DNA of 64,000 nucleotides from Carya illinoinensis (lineage: Eukaryota; Streptophyta; Magnoliopsida; Fagales; Juglandaceae): positions 18,573,501-18,637,500 of the forward strand of contig NC_056761.1 of the NCBI RefSeq assembly GCF_018687715.1, read 5' to 3'. This document shows, piece by piece, positions 10,930-22,754 of the stretch. The notes beneath the pieces were generated by a model. That model was not told where the DNA came from and did not search any database. It saw only the letters and a program-made list of their open reading frames with translations. Position 1 is the stretch's first letter; every line of letters begins with the position of its first letter. Made by a program: the position numbers and the translations under genes.

Positions 10930-11908
10930 AATCACAGATGTTAGAGACGAAGCTACAAAATTGAGTGGTATTAAATTCTTCTTAAGAGATTCATGATGGT
11001 GCGGTTTCTTATTTTTTGGAGTTCTTGGGACAGTCTAATAGTGTGGTGCTTCTAGAATTGGGTGAGTTGATTCATTTAGTTATTTCAGTGGCCGAAAACG
11101 ATTGATTGTGTGCTTTACCTTAAGTTGATGAAGTTAAAAGGCAGTGTTTAGTATTCCTATTAAAAGCAGCCCAAGACCAGATGGTTTTGGATTTGGATTT
11201 TTTAGAGCATGCTAGGATATTATTTCTTAGGATGTTGTGGAAGCTATCACAGATTTCTTTCGTGGTGTTCCTTTTCCATGGTATTTTATGGCATTGTTTG
11301 TGGTACTTATTCCTAAGATGCTTCAACTAATAGGTTTTGATAAATTTCAACCAATTAGTTTGTGTTCTATGTTCTACAAGATCTGCACCAAAGTTTTAGT
11401 TAATCAGTTTGTTTATTTGCTTCCTTTGGTGATTTCTACTTAACAAAGTGCTTTTATGCCGGGTCAAAGCATCTTTGATCATATTAGTTTAACTCAAGAA
11501 ATTATGCATCTTATTAATAAAATGGTGACGTGTGGTAATGTTATTTTTAAAATTGATATGGCCAAAGCTTACGACAAGGTGGAATGGGTTTTTCTTTTGC
11601 ATATTTTGAAGGCATTTGGTTTCTCAGATTTTGTATATGTGTTGAGCAGAAATTGTATTTCCTCTCTGTGTTTTTCTATTATGATGCATGGGACTTTCTC
11701 GTGGATTTCTCATGGTGATAGGGGGCTGAGACAGAGTGATCATCTCTCACCTTACCTCTTTATTATTATGGAAGAAGTTTTAACTCGAGTATTAAAGAAG
11801 CATTTTTTAGATTGAAAGATTTTGTAGCTTCTCTCATCCATGAGGTACACCTCTTATTTCTTATCTTATTTATGTGGATGATATTATCATTTTTTCTAAT
11901 GGGAATAA
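10930..11908 (+). pseudogene. L1-B LINE, part 1: RT N-terminal half
   Basis: The translation shows SSPRPDGFGFGFF (usual form SPGPDGFS), then LIPK, PISLCSMFYKI, KIDMAKAYDKVEW and GLRQSDHLSPYLF, and reaches the catalytic YVDD near 11872-11883, where a Gypsy element interrupts it. Reading resumes at 23733 with KPIKGLM. ORF1 and endonuclease are not visible upstream, so the LINE is probably 5'-truncated around 10.9 kb, next to the Copia fragment. It carries in-frame stops. Its sequence is clearly different from the L1-A copies. Confidence 0.85.
11904..11908. repeat. Target-site duplication aataa, left
   Basis: It matches 23733-23737 and flanks the complete minus-strand Gypsy element. Confidence 0.9.
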
Positions 11909-13942
11909 TGTGACGCCCCCAAATCCCCACGCCCGAACACGGGGAAATCGAGACGTCCGGATGGTGACAACCCGGGTCACCATCCCATCGACGGGTGCCA
12001 AGTGTGTGCAAAGGCAACAAATGTGCACGAAAGAACACGCAGCGGATAACGAAAGTCATAACTAAGTACCAGAATTTTTCTTAACGTAATGCAAACTGTT
12101 TAAAACATACATAGATAAAATATTACAAAAACACAAATACAGTTTTAAACCAAATATAAATCATAGCATCAGCAACCCGGCGGAGCCGCATCCTCGGGCT
12201 CAGCCTCCTCCTCCTCATCCTCAAAACTTGCACCAAAAGCTACGGAACCAAAAATGGTACCGCAGGTAAGTAAAACCCAAAACACTACCAGATAAAAACA
12301 CATAGAACTCAAACAATATGCATGAAACATGCCCAATGCACAAAACCCAAAAACATAATTTTCCACACACGCCAAAAACCCATTTGGCCCCAAAACACAT
12401 CCTTTCTGAAAAAACACGCCAAAAGTCACATTTTGCCTTTATCCGACTCAAACCATTATCCATATTAACCGTATGCACCATGACCTCCCCTAGGGGTCAT
12501 CCGCACACCCTGGCTCCAGTGCCACACCGCAGAGTAGCACCACGCATGTGACACCTAACGAGCGATGCCCAGTTCCGTGCCCCACACGTTCGTAGCCAAG
12601 CATCCTCTAGCCCTCACTAGCGAAGGGCCACGGAGTCGGTGCGTAGAGCGATGCCCGGTTCCGCGCCCGGCGCGTTCGTAGCCAAGCAACCCCTAGCCCC
12701 CGCTCCCGTCGTCTAGCGACAACTCAGCGGACATCACTCAGTTTATTCCTCTCCCGAGTGACCAGAGGAGCTCCACCGGGATAATACCCCATCCCGGCTT
12801 GGGGTCGTGATACACACGCACCCGTAAGACTACTTACGCCAATACACAGGCTTTTCACACATAAACAAAATCACACGTGCATGCACCATGTAATGCCATA
12901 TCAATGCATAATAAAATAATCCAACACCATAAAACAATAAAACAAGCAACTCCGTCCTCCATCCATCCGACCCCCAAACTCCTCGGACTCAGTCTGGAAT
13001 CAACCAACCAGCAGATTTAATTAATTGAAAGAGCAATATATATTTAAATCTAAAAATAGGGTTTGGAAAACACTTACAGCGCTATATGGCAATTTTAGAA
13101 AACATGAGGCGTTGCAAACGGCGGCGAAAAAGCAACGTCACAGTGAAAATTCACTGTGGCCGTGGGTTGTGAAAAACTCACTTTTGAACGGGGACAAACT
13201 AGGGCTTGGGATTGATAGGGAATGATTTAGGGATGGTTGTGAAGCTATTGGAAGTGGTGGTTGGCCGTGGGTGGCGGCGGAATCGCCGGAAAGAGGCCAG
13301 ATTTCCCAAAAAGGAAAGCTAGCTCGTAGGAGCTGTTCCGGTGGTCGTTGGAGGCCGGAAATAGGTGGGTTAGGACGGCAAGGGACCGGTGATGAAGTGG
13401 TGAAGAAATGGTGGCCGGAGGTGGAGCGACGGCGGCGGATCGGAGCAAAATCCGTGCATCCTTTGGAGAGCTTTTCCGGCCAAACGGCCGACTGGATGGG
13501 GGTGGAAATCGGTGGGGTGGTGCGCCGGAGGGAGACGAAGAGGATGGTGCCCGCGGTGAGCCACACGATGGCCGGACGGCGGTTGATCGGGGGTGAGAGG
13601 TGTTCCGGCGTGAGGGAGAGAGAAGAGAGAGAGAGAGAAACCGAGGGGGGCTCAATCGGGAAGAAAGAAAAAAGAAAAGAAAGAAAAAAAGAAAAAGAAA
13701 GGAGAAAGAAAGAAGGAAAGAGATGTAGGGAAAACATGAGGTCTAATCCTCATTCCGAGAAACAAAACTAAACCGCCAAAAAGAGATTAAAACCCACAAA
13801 ACAACTAAAAGAAATAAAACACAACATCAATTAAATTAAAAACAATTTTAAAATGCAAATAAATTAAAATAAATAACTAATATATTAATTAAAATAAAAA
13901 CAATTATTTCAGCGAAAATACACTCAAAAGCGGGACATCACA
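11909..13942 (-). repeat. 3' LTR of minus-strand Gypsy (subfamily II)
   Basis: 2034 bp. It carries the GC-rich module (about 12480-12800) with two near-duplicate units of a GCTTGGCTACGAACGCG type, instead of the minisatellite of subfamily I LTRs. Leader splice donor GTAAGT (sense) lies near 13075. A pyrimidine tract (sense) lies at about 13610-13720. Confidence 0.93.
12169..12429 (-). other. Small LTR ORF, 86 aa, hydrophobic plus acidic tail
   Basis: It starts MTFGVFF, contains FLACVENYVFGFCALG and a hydrophobic stretch with FYLVVFWVLL, then an acidic tail ending AEPEDAAPPGC. It is nearly identical to the ORF in the other LTR of this element (21754-22014). No known family is recognised. Confidence 0.3.
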
Positions 13943-13955
13943 TCCTCCCCTCCTT
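13943..13955 (-). promoter_or_regulatory. Polypurine tract (second-strand primer)
   Basis: In sense direction AAGGAGGGGAGGA directly abuts the 3' LTR. Just upstream (13966-13984) is a perfect inverted repeat, AATTTCG-AGGA-CGAAATT, also present in the other two elements. Confidence 0.9.
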
Positions 13956-14061
13956 AAAAACAAATTTCGTCCTCGAAATTTGTAGATCAACCACCAACTT
14001 AAAACAAGCCACAAGAAAGCACATAAACCAACTGTGATCAAGATTAAAACACATACCTTCT

Positions 14062-14250
14062 CTATTCGAACAAATACGGGTACTGCTCCCTCATGTCCGC
14101 TGCTCGCTCCCAAGAGAAGTCTTGAGCTAACAGATCTTCCCAAGCCACTTTAACCAAAGGTATCGTCTTGGACCTCAACTGTTGCTCCTTCCAATCCAAA
14201 ATCTGCGACGGAACAACTTCATAAGTGAGATCCGGTTGCAACTGAATACC
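14062..14250 (-). pseudogene. Chromodomain end of pol, cut off by nested LTR
   Basis: The sense translation reads through [24 protein letters not shown] and DFSWERAADMREQYPYLFE, then a TAG stop. This is the C-terminal chromodomain of Tekay-type integrases, thought to steer integration towards marked chromatin. It is intact in sequence here, including the conserved Trp (stop in the plus-strand copy), but is separated from the rest of pol by the 2433-bp LTR insertion. Confidence 0.88.
14246..14250. repeat. Target-site duplication atacc, left
   Basis: It matches 16684-16688 and flanks the nested solo LTR. Confidence 0.92.
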
Positions 14251-14420
14251 TGTAATACCCTAGTCTTATTACGTGAGTCTTTACGTCATTTTATTTTATT
14301 TCTTAAGTTAAATATGTTCATGTAAAGATTTTTATTATTTCATTTTAGATGGGTGTGTTTTTGTTTTTATTTTTTTTATGTGGGTTGTTAAAATAAATTA
14401 AGTACATGATTTTTAAGGCC

Positions 14421-14740
14421 TAATAGATGAAGAAATTCATTTTCAAACCCATCGGTCTACACCTAATAGATGAAGAAATTCATTTTCAAACCCATCGGTC
14501 TACACCTAATAGATGAAGAAATTCATCTTCAAACCCATCGGTCTACACCTAATAGATGAAGAAATTCATCTTCAAACCCATCGGTCTACACCTAATAGAT
14601 GAAGAAATTCATCTTCAAATCCATTGGTCTACACCTAATAGATGAAGAAATTCATCTTCAAACCCATCGGTCTACACCTAATAGATGAAGAAATTCATTT
14701 TCAAACCCATCGGTCTACACCTAACAAATGAAGAACAAGT
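14421..14740. repeat. Tandem array, 43-bp unit, 7 full copies plus partial
   Basis: Seven units of exactly 43 bp start at 14421 (TAATAGATGAAGAAATTCAT...), with an eighth, diverged partial unit at 14722. Units differ only by single T/C changes. It lies in the presumed U3 part of the nested solo LTR. Confidence 0.97.
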
Positions 14741-16487
14741 CTTCTTCATCTCTCTTCCATACTAGCCAACTCCACTTCTCTCTTTTCTTCTCCTCTTCAA
14801 GAAATCAATCCTCTCACTTTCTTCAAGCTTTGGACCTTCACTTGACCTCTTGAAAGAATCTAAGAGCTTAAGGTAAATTGTTTAAGATGATTTTATGTGA
14901 TTTTCGAAGCTAACTAAATTGTTTAGTTTATGTTTTGATGTTATGTTTTGTATATCTACATATATGTTCTGTTTTAAGGGATTAATTATATATATAGGGC
15001 TGTTTTGATGTTGTGTTTTGTATATATATAATTATGCTCTGTTTTAAGTGATTAAATGCATATATGAAGCTATTTTGATGTTATGTTAACTAAATTAATT
15101 ATCTTCTTATGTTACTCTAGTAAGGATTTGTCGAGATGGTAGTTATTTGAAGTAACATTAAGGGTAGAAAACGACGTTAGATTTATAATATTTTAGCCAT
15201 CGTTGAAAAGGGGATCTAAAGGATGTTGGATGAGTTTTAACACACTTGTTATTTATTGGATTATGATTTTCTGAAGTTAAAGGAATTTCAGCGGATCGAG
15301 GTCAGTAGCTATGACCATGCGCCCACGCCAAGTTCTCTTGTGGAAGAATATATCTCTATCTCTTTCCAAATGTTCTTCTAATTAAAGAATAAATGAGTTT
15401 ATATTATGTACAAGCCTTTCTTGGTAGCCCCTGTTAAGTATCCTATCGATTATAATTGATTGTATGTGTATATGGTAATGCATGCATGTAGATCCTAAGT
15501 CATGAAATTTTTTTATACATGCTTCTTGAAATAACTAAGATTTTATTTATATGTAAGCATGACATAAAATGTTTTTTTTCCAAAATAAAAGCATATTCAT
15601 CGGACTAAGGAAGATATGGAAAATGTTGATTTCAAAGAAAGAAAATGAATGAATTAATGTATGAAAGTATGTAATGGCCACATGAAAGGAAATGATATCA
15701 AAGAAATGGGCAGATTGCAATGCCGGGTAAGTAGTACTGGTAGTGCACCCAGTGCTGCTCCCTGACAGAAAGGGGTTCCTAACCTGTGGCCACGGGTGGA
15801 ATCCAGGTCCAACAGGACCGCTAACCCCAACACACGGGGCGTAATAGTGTGTTGGCCACAAGAAAGTGAAAGATTAAATGAAGTGTATGCATGAAGATAT
15901 GAAATATAAGTATATATGAAAATAAGAAATAAAGCTTTTTTGCATGAAAGTATGAAGTAAGTATATGCATGATGGTAAGAAGTAAGTGTATGTATGATGT
16001 TATAAAGAAAGTATATGCATGGAAGTATTGTCAGAATTAGTATTGGTTTATGGATGCATGTTTTCAAAAGAAAGTACTATATGCTTTTTAAGTTAACAGC
16101 ATGGTGTACTACTTACTGAGTATTAGACTCACTTTGTGTTTATGTTTTAAACGTCCAGGTACAGACAAATCTACTGAGGAGCTGAGTATTACTGAGGAGG
16201 GAGAGGCCGATGTTTAGTAGTCCTTGGGTAGTTTGGTTTCTTCTATGATGATATATGTTTCTTATGTTTCAATAATGGAAACCCACCTGCTTTAAGTTAG
16301 TTTTCTTTTGTAATGACTAAAGGGACTGAGTCCCTTTTTGTTTAAAGTAGTTATCTTAAATAAATGGATGACGGACTCTAAGAGTCCTTTGTAAAGGAAT
16401 GTAAAGGTATGTCTATTAGATGTTTATTTCAGTTAGAAATTAGAATTTATGCGTGATGCGTTCGAATCGTCACGCATTATCTTTAAA

Positions 16488-16505
16488 ATAATAATAATAA
16501 TAATA

Positions 16506-16574
<69 letters not shown>
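16488..16574. repeat. (TAA)n microsatellite
   Basis: A run of TAA/ATA units with one interruption, inside the solo LTR, followed at 16619 by a 16-base A run. Confidence 0.95.
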
Positions 16575-16576
<2 letters not shown>

Positions 16577-16683
16577 TATGGGCATTCATTTAGAACTAAA
16601 TTTACTCTTATAATAGTAAAAAAAAAAAAAAAAAGAACAAGTACGGGATCACGGTCTCGCTCTTGTTAGGGTGGGGTGTGACA

Positions 16684-19600
16684 ATACCCGCTGGGTCGAC
16701 GAAGCGTGGTTCTTGCTGTCCAAAGCTCTTCTTCAGGGATGATACGTGGAAGACATGATGAACATCCCCAAAATAATTTGGCAAAGCAACTCTATAGGCG
16801 ACGGACCCTACTCTCTCCAGAATCTGAAAAGGGCCGACGTACCTCGGATCTAGCTTCATTTTCTTACCAAAACGCTTAACACCTCTCATGGGAGAGACTT
16901 TAAGGTAAACCCAATCACCAACTTCAAAAGATAACTCTCTCCTCCTGGTGTCAGCATAACTTTTCTGACGACTCTGAGCTGCCGCCATTTTATCTCTAAT
17001 GATCCGGACTTGGCTTTGCATCTCTTGAATTATTTCGGGTCCAATTACCCTACTCTCCCCAACTTCATCCCAACACAAGGGCGACCTGCACTTTCTCCCA
17101 TAAAGAGCTTCATAGGGAGCCATCTGAATGGTCGCATGGAAGCTGTTATTGTATGCAAACTCGATGAGCGGCAAATGGTTTTCCCAACTTCCTTGGAATT
17201 CCATGACACATGCTCGCAACATGTCTTCCAGGGTCTGAATGGTGCGCTCTGACTGGCCGTCTGTCTGCGGGTGATAAGCAGTGCTGAACTTCAACTTAGT
17301 ACCCAAAGCTGCCTGCAAACTCTTCCAGAACTGCGACGTAAACCTCGGGTCTCGATCCGACACTATACTATTTGGTACGCCGTGTAGCCGTACTATCTCT
17401 TTGACATACAAACGGGTCAACTTACCCAAAGAGTCGGTGTTATTAACAGGCAAAAAATGAGCACTCTTCGTTAACCAGTCCACAATCACCCAAACAGAAT
17501 TCTTCCCACTAGGCGTTCTCGGCAAACCCACTACGAAGTCCATCGTGATGTCATCCCACTTCCACTTAGGAATAGGGAGGGGTTGGAGCATACCTGCAGG
17601 TCTCTGATGCTCGGCCTTCACCTGACGGCATGTGTGGCATTTCTCCACATATAAGGCAACGTCCTTCTTCATTCCATCCCACCAGTAATTTTTCTTCAAG
17701 TCTCGATACATCTTTGTACTGTCAGGATGAACTGAATACGGGGCCGCATGAGCTTCCGCCATGATCCGTTCTTTGAAATCTGAGTCCTTTGGGACCACTC
17801 TGCGATCTCGGAACCGAAGTATCCCATCATTATCCATGCTATAATGCAACGGCCCTCGAGATTTTCTGACTCTTTTCCTGATGTTCAGCAGCTTCAGATC
17901 CTTTCTTTGGAGAGTTTTCAATTCTTCAAAATCAGTTACCCGAATATCAAGAACTGAAGACAAAATCTCTACTTGCTGCGAACTCTCTATAAGGAGCCTT
18001 CTCATCCCACAAAGCAACGACTCCAATTCTGACGGCTCGGCTTCATCTTCCAAGTGTGACTTCCGGCTCAAAGCATCAGCAATTATATTAGCCTTCCCCA
18101 GGTGGTACTTGATCTCACACTGATAGTCACTGATTAGCTCCAGCCATCGCCTCTGCCTCATATTCAGATTTTTCTGGGAAAACAAATGCTTCAAACTCTT
18201 GTGATCGGTAAAAACCTCGCAAGCTTCCCCATACAAGAAGTGCTGCCAGATTTTGAGGGCAAAAACAATCGCAGCCAATTCTAGATCGTGCGTCGGATAA
18301 TTCTTCTCATGGTCCTTTAGCTGACGAGATGCATAGGCTACAACCCATCCTTCCTGCATAAGGACACAACCCAAACCAAACTTAGACGCATCACTGAAGA
18401 CTACGAATGGCTTATGCGGTCCTGGGAGTGCTAACACTGGTGCCGTCGTCAACCTGTTCTTTAATTCCTGGAAGCTTCTCTCACATTTCTCTGACCAAAC
18501 AGATTCTGTATTCTTCCGAGTCAAAGCTGTGAGAGGTCCGGATAGGCGAGCAAAACCCTCTACAAATCTACGGTAGTAACCGGCGAGCCCCAAGAAACTC
18601 CTGACCTCGCGCACTGTAGTCGGGCGCTGCCATGACAAAATGGCTTCTACCTTACTAGGGTCAACAGCCACTCCGCCCCGGGAAATTACGTGCCCAAGAA
18701 ATTTAACTTCTTCCAACCAGAATTCACACTTGCTGAGCTTGGCGTATAGCTGGTGTTCTCTCAATCTCTCAAGTACCAGACTAAGATGATACACATGCTC
18801 TTCAACATCTCGGGAATAAATCAGTATATCATCAATAAATACTACCACAAAGGAATCCAGATAAGGTCGAAACACTCGATTCATTAAATCCATGAAAGCT
18901 GCAGGGGCATTAGCTAACCCAAACGGCATCACCTTAAATTCATAATGCCCATACCTCGACCTGAAAGCAGTTTTAGGCACATCCTGGTCTCTGATTCTCA
19001 GCTGGTAGTAACCCGACCTCAGATCAATCTTAGAGAACACGGCTGCTCCTTAAAGCTGATCAAACAAATCATCTATCCGCGGGAGAGGATATTTATTTTT
19101 GATGGTCACCTTGTTCAATTCCCGATAATCAATGCACATACGGAGGGTTCCATCTTTCTTTTTTAACAAATAAAACTGGTCCACCCCACGGCGACGTACT
19201 AGGCTGAATAAATCCCTTCTCTACCAGTTCTTGCAACTGAGTCTTCAACTCTTTCAATTCAGCCGGTGCCATGCGATAAGGAGCTTTATGCACAGGAGCC
19301 GCTCCAGGTTCCAATTCTATAACAAACTCCATCTCCCGAACAGGGGGTAGTCCGGGCAAGTCATCCACAAACACATCGGGGAATTCTTCCACAACTGGAA
19401 TGTTTGCCAAAGATTTCTTCTCAGACGACGTGGACACCATTTGCACCAAGAATGCATCCGCTCCCCATGCAATCTCTCGTCTTGCCTGAATCGCCGATAT
19501 AATTATTGGTTTTTCTTTTAATCTACTCCCCACAAATTCCAGACAATCGCCATCTGGAAGCTGAAAGCTAATTATCCGACTTCTGCAATTAATACTCGCG

Positions 19601-19883
19601 GAGTATCGGTATAGCCAATCCATCCCGAGGATGATGTCAAAGCCCAACAGCTTGAACACCACCAAATCCGCATCCAAGAACCTTCCCTCAAAATTTAACG
19701 GGCATCCCAAAGCAACCTTGGAACACCACACCATCTCACCATCGGGTAGAGCCACTACCATAGACTTCGGCAACGGTTCCGTGACCAAATTACACACCCG
19801 AGCAAACGTGGAAGATACAAACGATCGTGAAGCACCGGAATCAAACAAAGTACAAGCATAAAACTCATACAAACGGACTCTTC
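16684..19883 (-). pseudogene. Gypsy pol: PR-RT-RNaseH-INT (minus-strand copy)
   Basis: In sense order: aspartic protease with LFDSGAS near 19842; RT with DLRSGYYQ near 19025 and FIDD near 18839; RNase H with [10 protein letters not shown] near 18410 and TDHKSL near 18215; integrase with the HHCC zinc finger ending [11 protein letters not shown] (about 17640), then the D,D-35-E core (TMDFVVG, SDRDPRF, QSER) and a GPFQILE module (about 16830). Defects: one extra A in an A-run at 19159-19164 shifts the frame between PR and RT, and a CAA-to-TAA stop lies at 19050-19052. From 19040 to the nested LTR the frame is open for about 780 codons. This is a replication polyprotein, dead as it stands. Confidence 0.93.
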
Positions 19884-19979
19884 CTGAACCAAACACATCA
19901 ACCCATGAAATCCAAAAAGCAAAGAATAAACCACATACACCAAGAATTAAATCCAACTTAAAATTAAATTAAACCATAC
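19884..19979 (-). promoter_or_regulatory. Predicted gag-pol intron, 96 nt
   Basis: In sense direction it starts ACAG|GTATGGTTTA and ends TTTGGTTCAG|GAAGAG. It is U-rich, as plant introns are. The gag stop lies inside it, nine bases from the donor. Removing it joins gag (phase 1) to the protease frame without a stop. The plus-strand copy has the same feature with a 102-nt length. Confidence 0.6.
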
Positions 19980-21213
19980 CTGTAATTACTCTAGCATCAT
20001 GGGTCGCTGGTGCCTCATCATCCACCTCTCCGGGTGTGACAGCATAAACCCGGGCTTGTACTGCTTGTCTCGGGTTGGTTCTTCCACCGTGTCTACCTCC
20101 ACGGCTTCCTTGAACTCTGACGGAGCAATCCCGAGCGATATGTCCCACTTGGTCGCACCGGTAACACTGGGGTCCGCTACTCATCCGACACTCGCCCTCA
20201 TGAGCTCTATTACAAGCTCCACAAATAGGCACCCGTCCTCCCATACATACACCTGAGGACGTTTGAGGTCGAGTTCCGGTCCGCTGAACAAACTTCTGGG
20301 GTGAACCCGAGCTGCTTCCTTCACCGGAAAAACTCCGCCTCTTATGCCCTGGAGGGGAGCCCACACTCAGATTATTTTCCCGCTCCACAAGGGTGGCCAC
20401 ATCCACTAATTCCTGAAAAGTGGATATCCGATGGCTGACCACCATACGGCGTATGTCATGGCGTAGCCCCTCCTGGAAACGATCTGCTCGTATCTCCTCA
20501 GTGGCGACAAGGTGAGGAGCAAATCGCTCAAGTTCTATGAACCTCCGGGCGTACTGTTCCACTGTCGCGCCCCCTTGGACCAGATTTGTGAACTCTCTTG
20601 CCTTTTGCTTCCTTACCGATGCGGGAAAGAAGCGGTCATTGAACTCCTTCTTGAAACGTTGCCAAGTCACCGCAGCGAAAGATCCCAGTTCAGATTCCAA
20701 CAACACCCTCTTGGTATCCCACCAATTAGAAGCGGTACTTTGCAAGAGATAGCTGGTGTAGAGTACTTGTTGTGCCTCAGTGCATCCACACACCTCAAAG
20801 GTTTTCTCCAGATCTTTGATCCATCTTCCAGCCTGAAGTGGATCCTCATTTCCAGTGAAGTGTGGAGTCCTATGCGCCAGGAAGCGCTCATAGGTGCATC
20901 CGGCTTGCAGCATGCTACTGGACCCTCCTGGATACATCCAAGGCCCTCCCTGATATGGCCAAGGACCTCCTGGTTGTGGCCAATACCCTCCTTGTTGTGG
21001 ACAAGGCCCTCCTGATGGTGGACAAGGCCCTCCTGATGGTGGCTAGGGACCCTCTTGTTGTGGCCAAGGTCCTTGTTGTGGCCAAGGCCCTGTCTGTTGA
21101 GACCTCGCACTCTGTTGCATAAACTCCGTCATCTGCCGTATTGCTTCGGCTAGGGAGTCATCCCTGGAGGTATTGTCCCGTGGTTCCTGGGTAGATTTCC
21201 TTGGTCTCCCCAT
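19969..21213 (-). pseudogene. Gypsy gag (minus-strand copy)
   Basis: The start MGRPRKSTQ is chosen at 21213 because the sequence upstream is U-rich non-coding leader and all three copies share this ATG. Order: N-terminal segment; Trp/Pro/Gln repeat linker (GPWPQQ units, 21115-20940); capsid-like domain (VCGCTEAQQVLYTSYLLQ, EFNDRFFP, QYARRFIELERF); basic linker; Cys-rich knuckles (CGACNRAHEGEC, then CYRCDQVGHIARDC); end near a splice donor. A TGG-to-TAG stop at 21043-21045 in the linker breaks it. Gag forms the particle that packages element RNA. Confidence 0.9.
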
Positions 21214-21479
21214 GTTCCTGCCACAACACCACACTTGACCCTCCTTTAAGAAAACAAATAAAACCATCATAAAACCAACAAAAACAAAACCAACACCACA
21301 CAGCAAGAAACAAAAGAAACCAGCTTGCAAAAACATAACCAAATAAATACAAACAAACAAACAAGCTCAAACAAATAAAACAAATAAAACAACTGTACTT
21401 AACATAATTTTCAAAACACCACTTTAAAAAGCATTCTGGTACTGCCTACGGGACATGTGGTTTTACCTAGAGCCAAACC

Positions 21480-21491
21480 ACTCTGATACCA
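21480..21491 (-). promoter_or_regulatory. Primer-binding site, initiator tRNA-Met
   Basis: The sense sequence TGGTATCAGAGT differs by one base from the standard tRNA-iMet site TGGTATCAGAGC and lies two bases after the 5' LTR. Confidence 0.92.
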
Positions 21492-21753
21492 CCTGTGACG
21501 CCCCCAAATCCCCACGCCCGAACACGGGGAAATCTAGACGTCCGGATGGTGACAACCCGGGTCACCATCCCATCGACGGGTGCCAAGTGTGTGCAAAGGC
21601 AACAAATGTGCACGAAAGAACACGCAGCGGATAACGAAAGTCATAACCAAGTACCAGAATTTTTCTTAACGTAATGAAAACTGTTTAAAACATACATAGA
21701 TAAAATATTACAAAAACACAAATACAGTTTTAAACCAAATATAAATCATAGCA

Positions 21754-22014
21754 TCAGCAACCCGGCGGAGCCGCATCCTCGGGCTCAGCCTCCTCCTCCT
21801 CATCCTCAAAACCTGCACCAAAAGCTACGAAACCAAAAATGGTACCGCAGGTAAGTAAAACCCAAAACACTACCAGATAAAAACACATAGAACTCAAACA
21901 ATATGCATGAAACATGCCCAATGCACAAAACCCAAAAACATAATTTTCCACACACGCCAAAAACCCATTTGGCCCCAAAACACATCCTTTCCGAAAAAAC
22001 ACGCCAAAAGTCAC
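21754..22014 (-). other. Small LTR ORF, 86 aa (5' LTR copy)
   Basis: Nearly identical to the ORF at 12169-12429, with tail EEEEAEPEDAAPPGC. See the LTR ORF finding. Confidence 0.3.
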
Positions 22015-22546
22015 ATTTGGCCTTTATCTGACTCAAACCATTATCCATATTAACCGTATGCACCATGACCTCCCCTAGGGGTCATCCGCACACCCTGGCT
22101 CCAGTGCCACACCGCAGAGTAGCACCACGCATGTGACACCTAACGAGCGATGCCCAGTTCCGTGCCCCGCACGTTCGTAGCCAAGCATCCTCTAGCCCTC
22201 ACTAGTGAAGGGCCACGGAGTCGGTGCGTAGAGCGTGCCCGGTTCTGCGCCCGGCGCGTTCGTAGCCAAGCAACCCCTAGCCCCTGCTCCCGTCGTCTAG
22301 CGACAACTCAGGGGACATCACTCAGTTTATTCCGCTCCCGAGTGACCAGAGGAGCTCCACCGGGATAATACCCCATCCCGGCTTGGGGTCGTGATACACA
22401 CGCACCCGTAAGACCACTTACGCCAATACACAGGCTTTTCACACATAAACAAAATCACACGTGCATGCACCATGTAATGCCATATCAATGCATAATAAAA
22501 TAATCCAACACCATAAAACAATAAAACAAGCAACTCCGTCCTCCAT

Positions 22547-22754
22547 ATAAAGTTTACGTAAGAGATTGTCGTAATGCACGTTATCATTCTTATTACAACT
22601 GATCAATATATAATACAGGGCTATAGCTAAATAAGGAATGTAAAGCTATAAACAGAAACTATAAACAGAATGATTACAAATCAATTTACATAAAGTAAAA
22701 TCCGGAAGAACCATGAATCAAGGGATAGACGTGAATCATACGGATTTCCTTATA
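22547..22754. other. About 208-bp insertion of unknown origin in the 5' LTR
   Basis: It is absent from the partner LTR (12960). It begins ATAAAGTTTACG and ends TTTCCTTATA, with a possible 3-bp cat duplication at its edges. The ends are only weakly complementary. No ORF, and no known family is recognised. Confidence 0.6.

Larger units (their letters stand above)
14251..16683 (+). mobile_element. Nested solo LTR of a second LTR-retrotransposon family
   Basis: Termini are TG...CA (TGTAATACCC...GGTGTGACA) with the 5-bp duplication atacc, placed inside the INT-chromodomain segment of pol. The intact order is seen at 58780-58800. It is 2433 bp with no internal region, hence a solo LTR. The presumed sense strand is plus: a pyrimidine-rich leader (14745-14870) ends at an AAG|GTAAAT donor near 14873, and the region 16150-16220 encodes an acidic stretch ending GEADV. 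It holds a 43-bp tandem array and a TAA microsatellite. A related sequence in reverse lies at 62.1-62.9 kb. Confidence 0.88.

Noticed and set aside
12480..12800. GC-rich block as a structured RNA or rDNA fragment
   Set aside because: It is an LTR module repeated in five LTRs at the same place; no match to rRNA or tRNA features by eye.
14421..14740. CRISPR-like look of the 43-bp repeats
   Set aside because: Units abut directly with no spacers, and the context is a plant LTR.
16608..16683. Poly-Phe C-terminus of the long pol ORF
   Set aside because: Read-through into the nested LTR's A/T run; the true pol continues at 14250.
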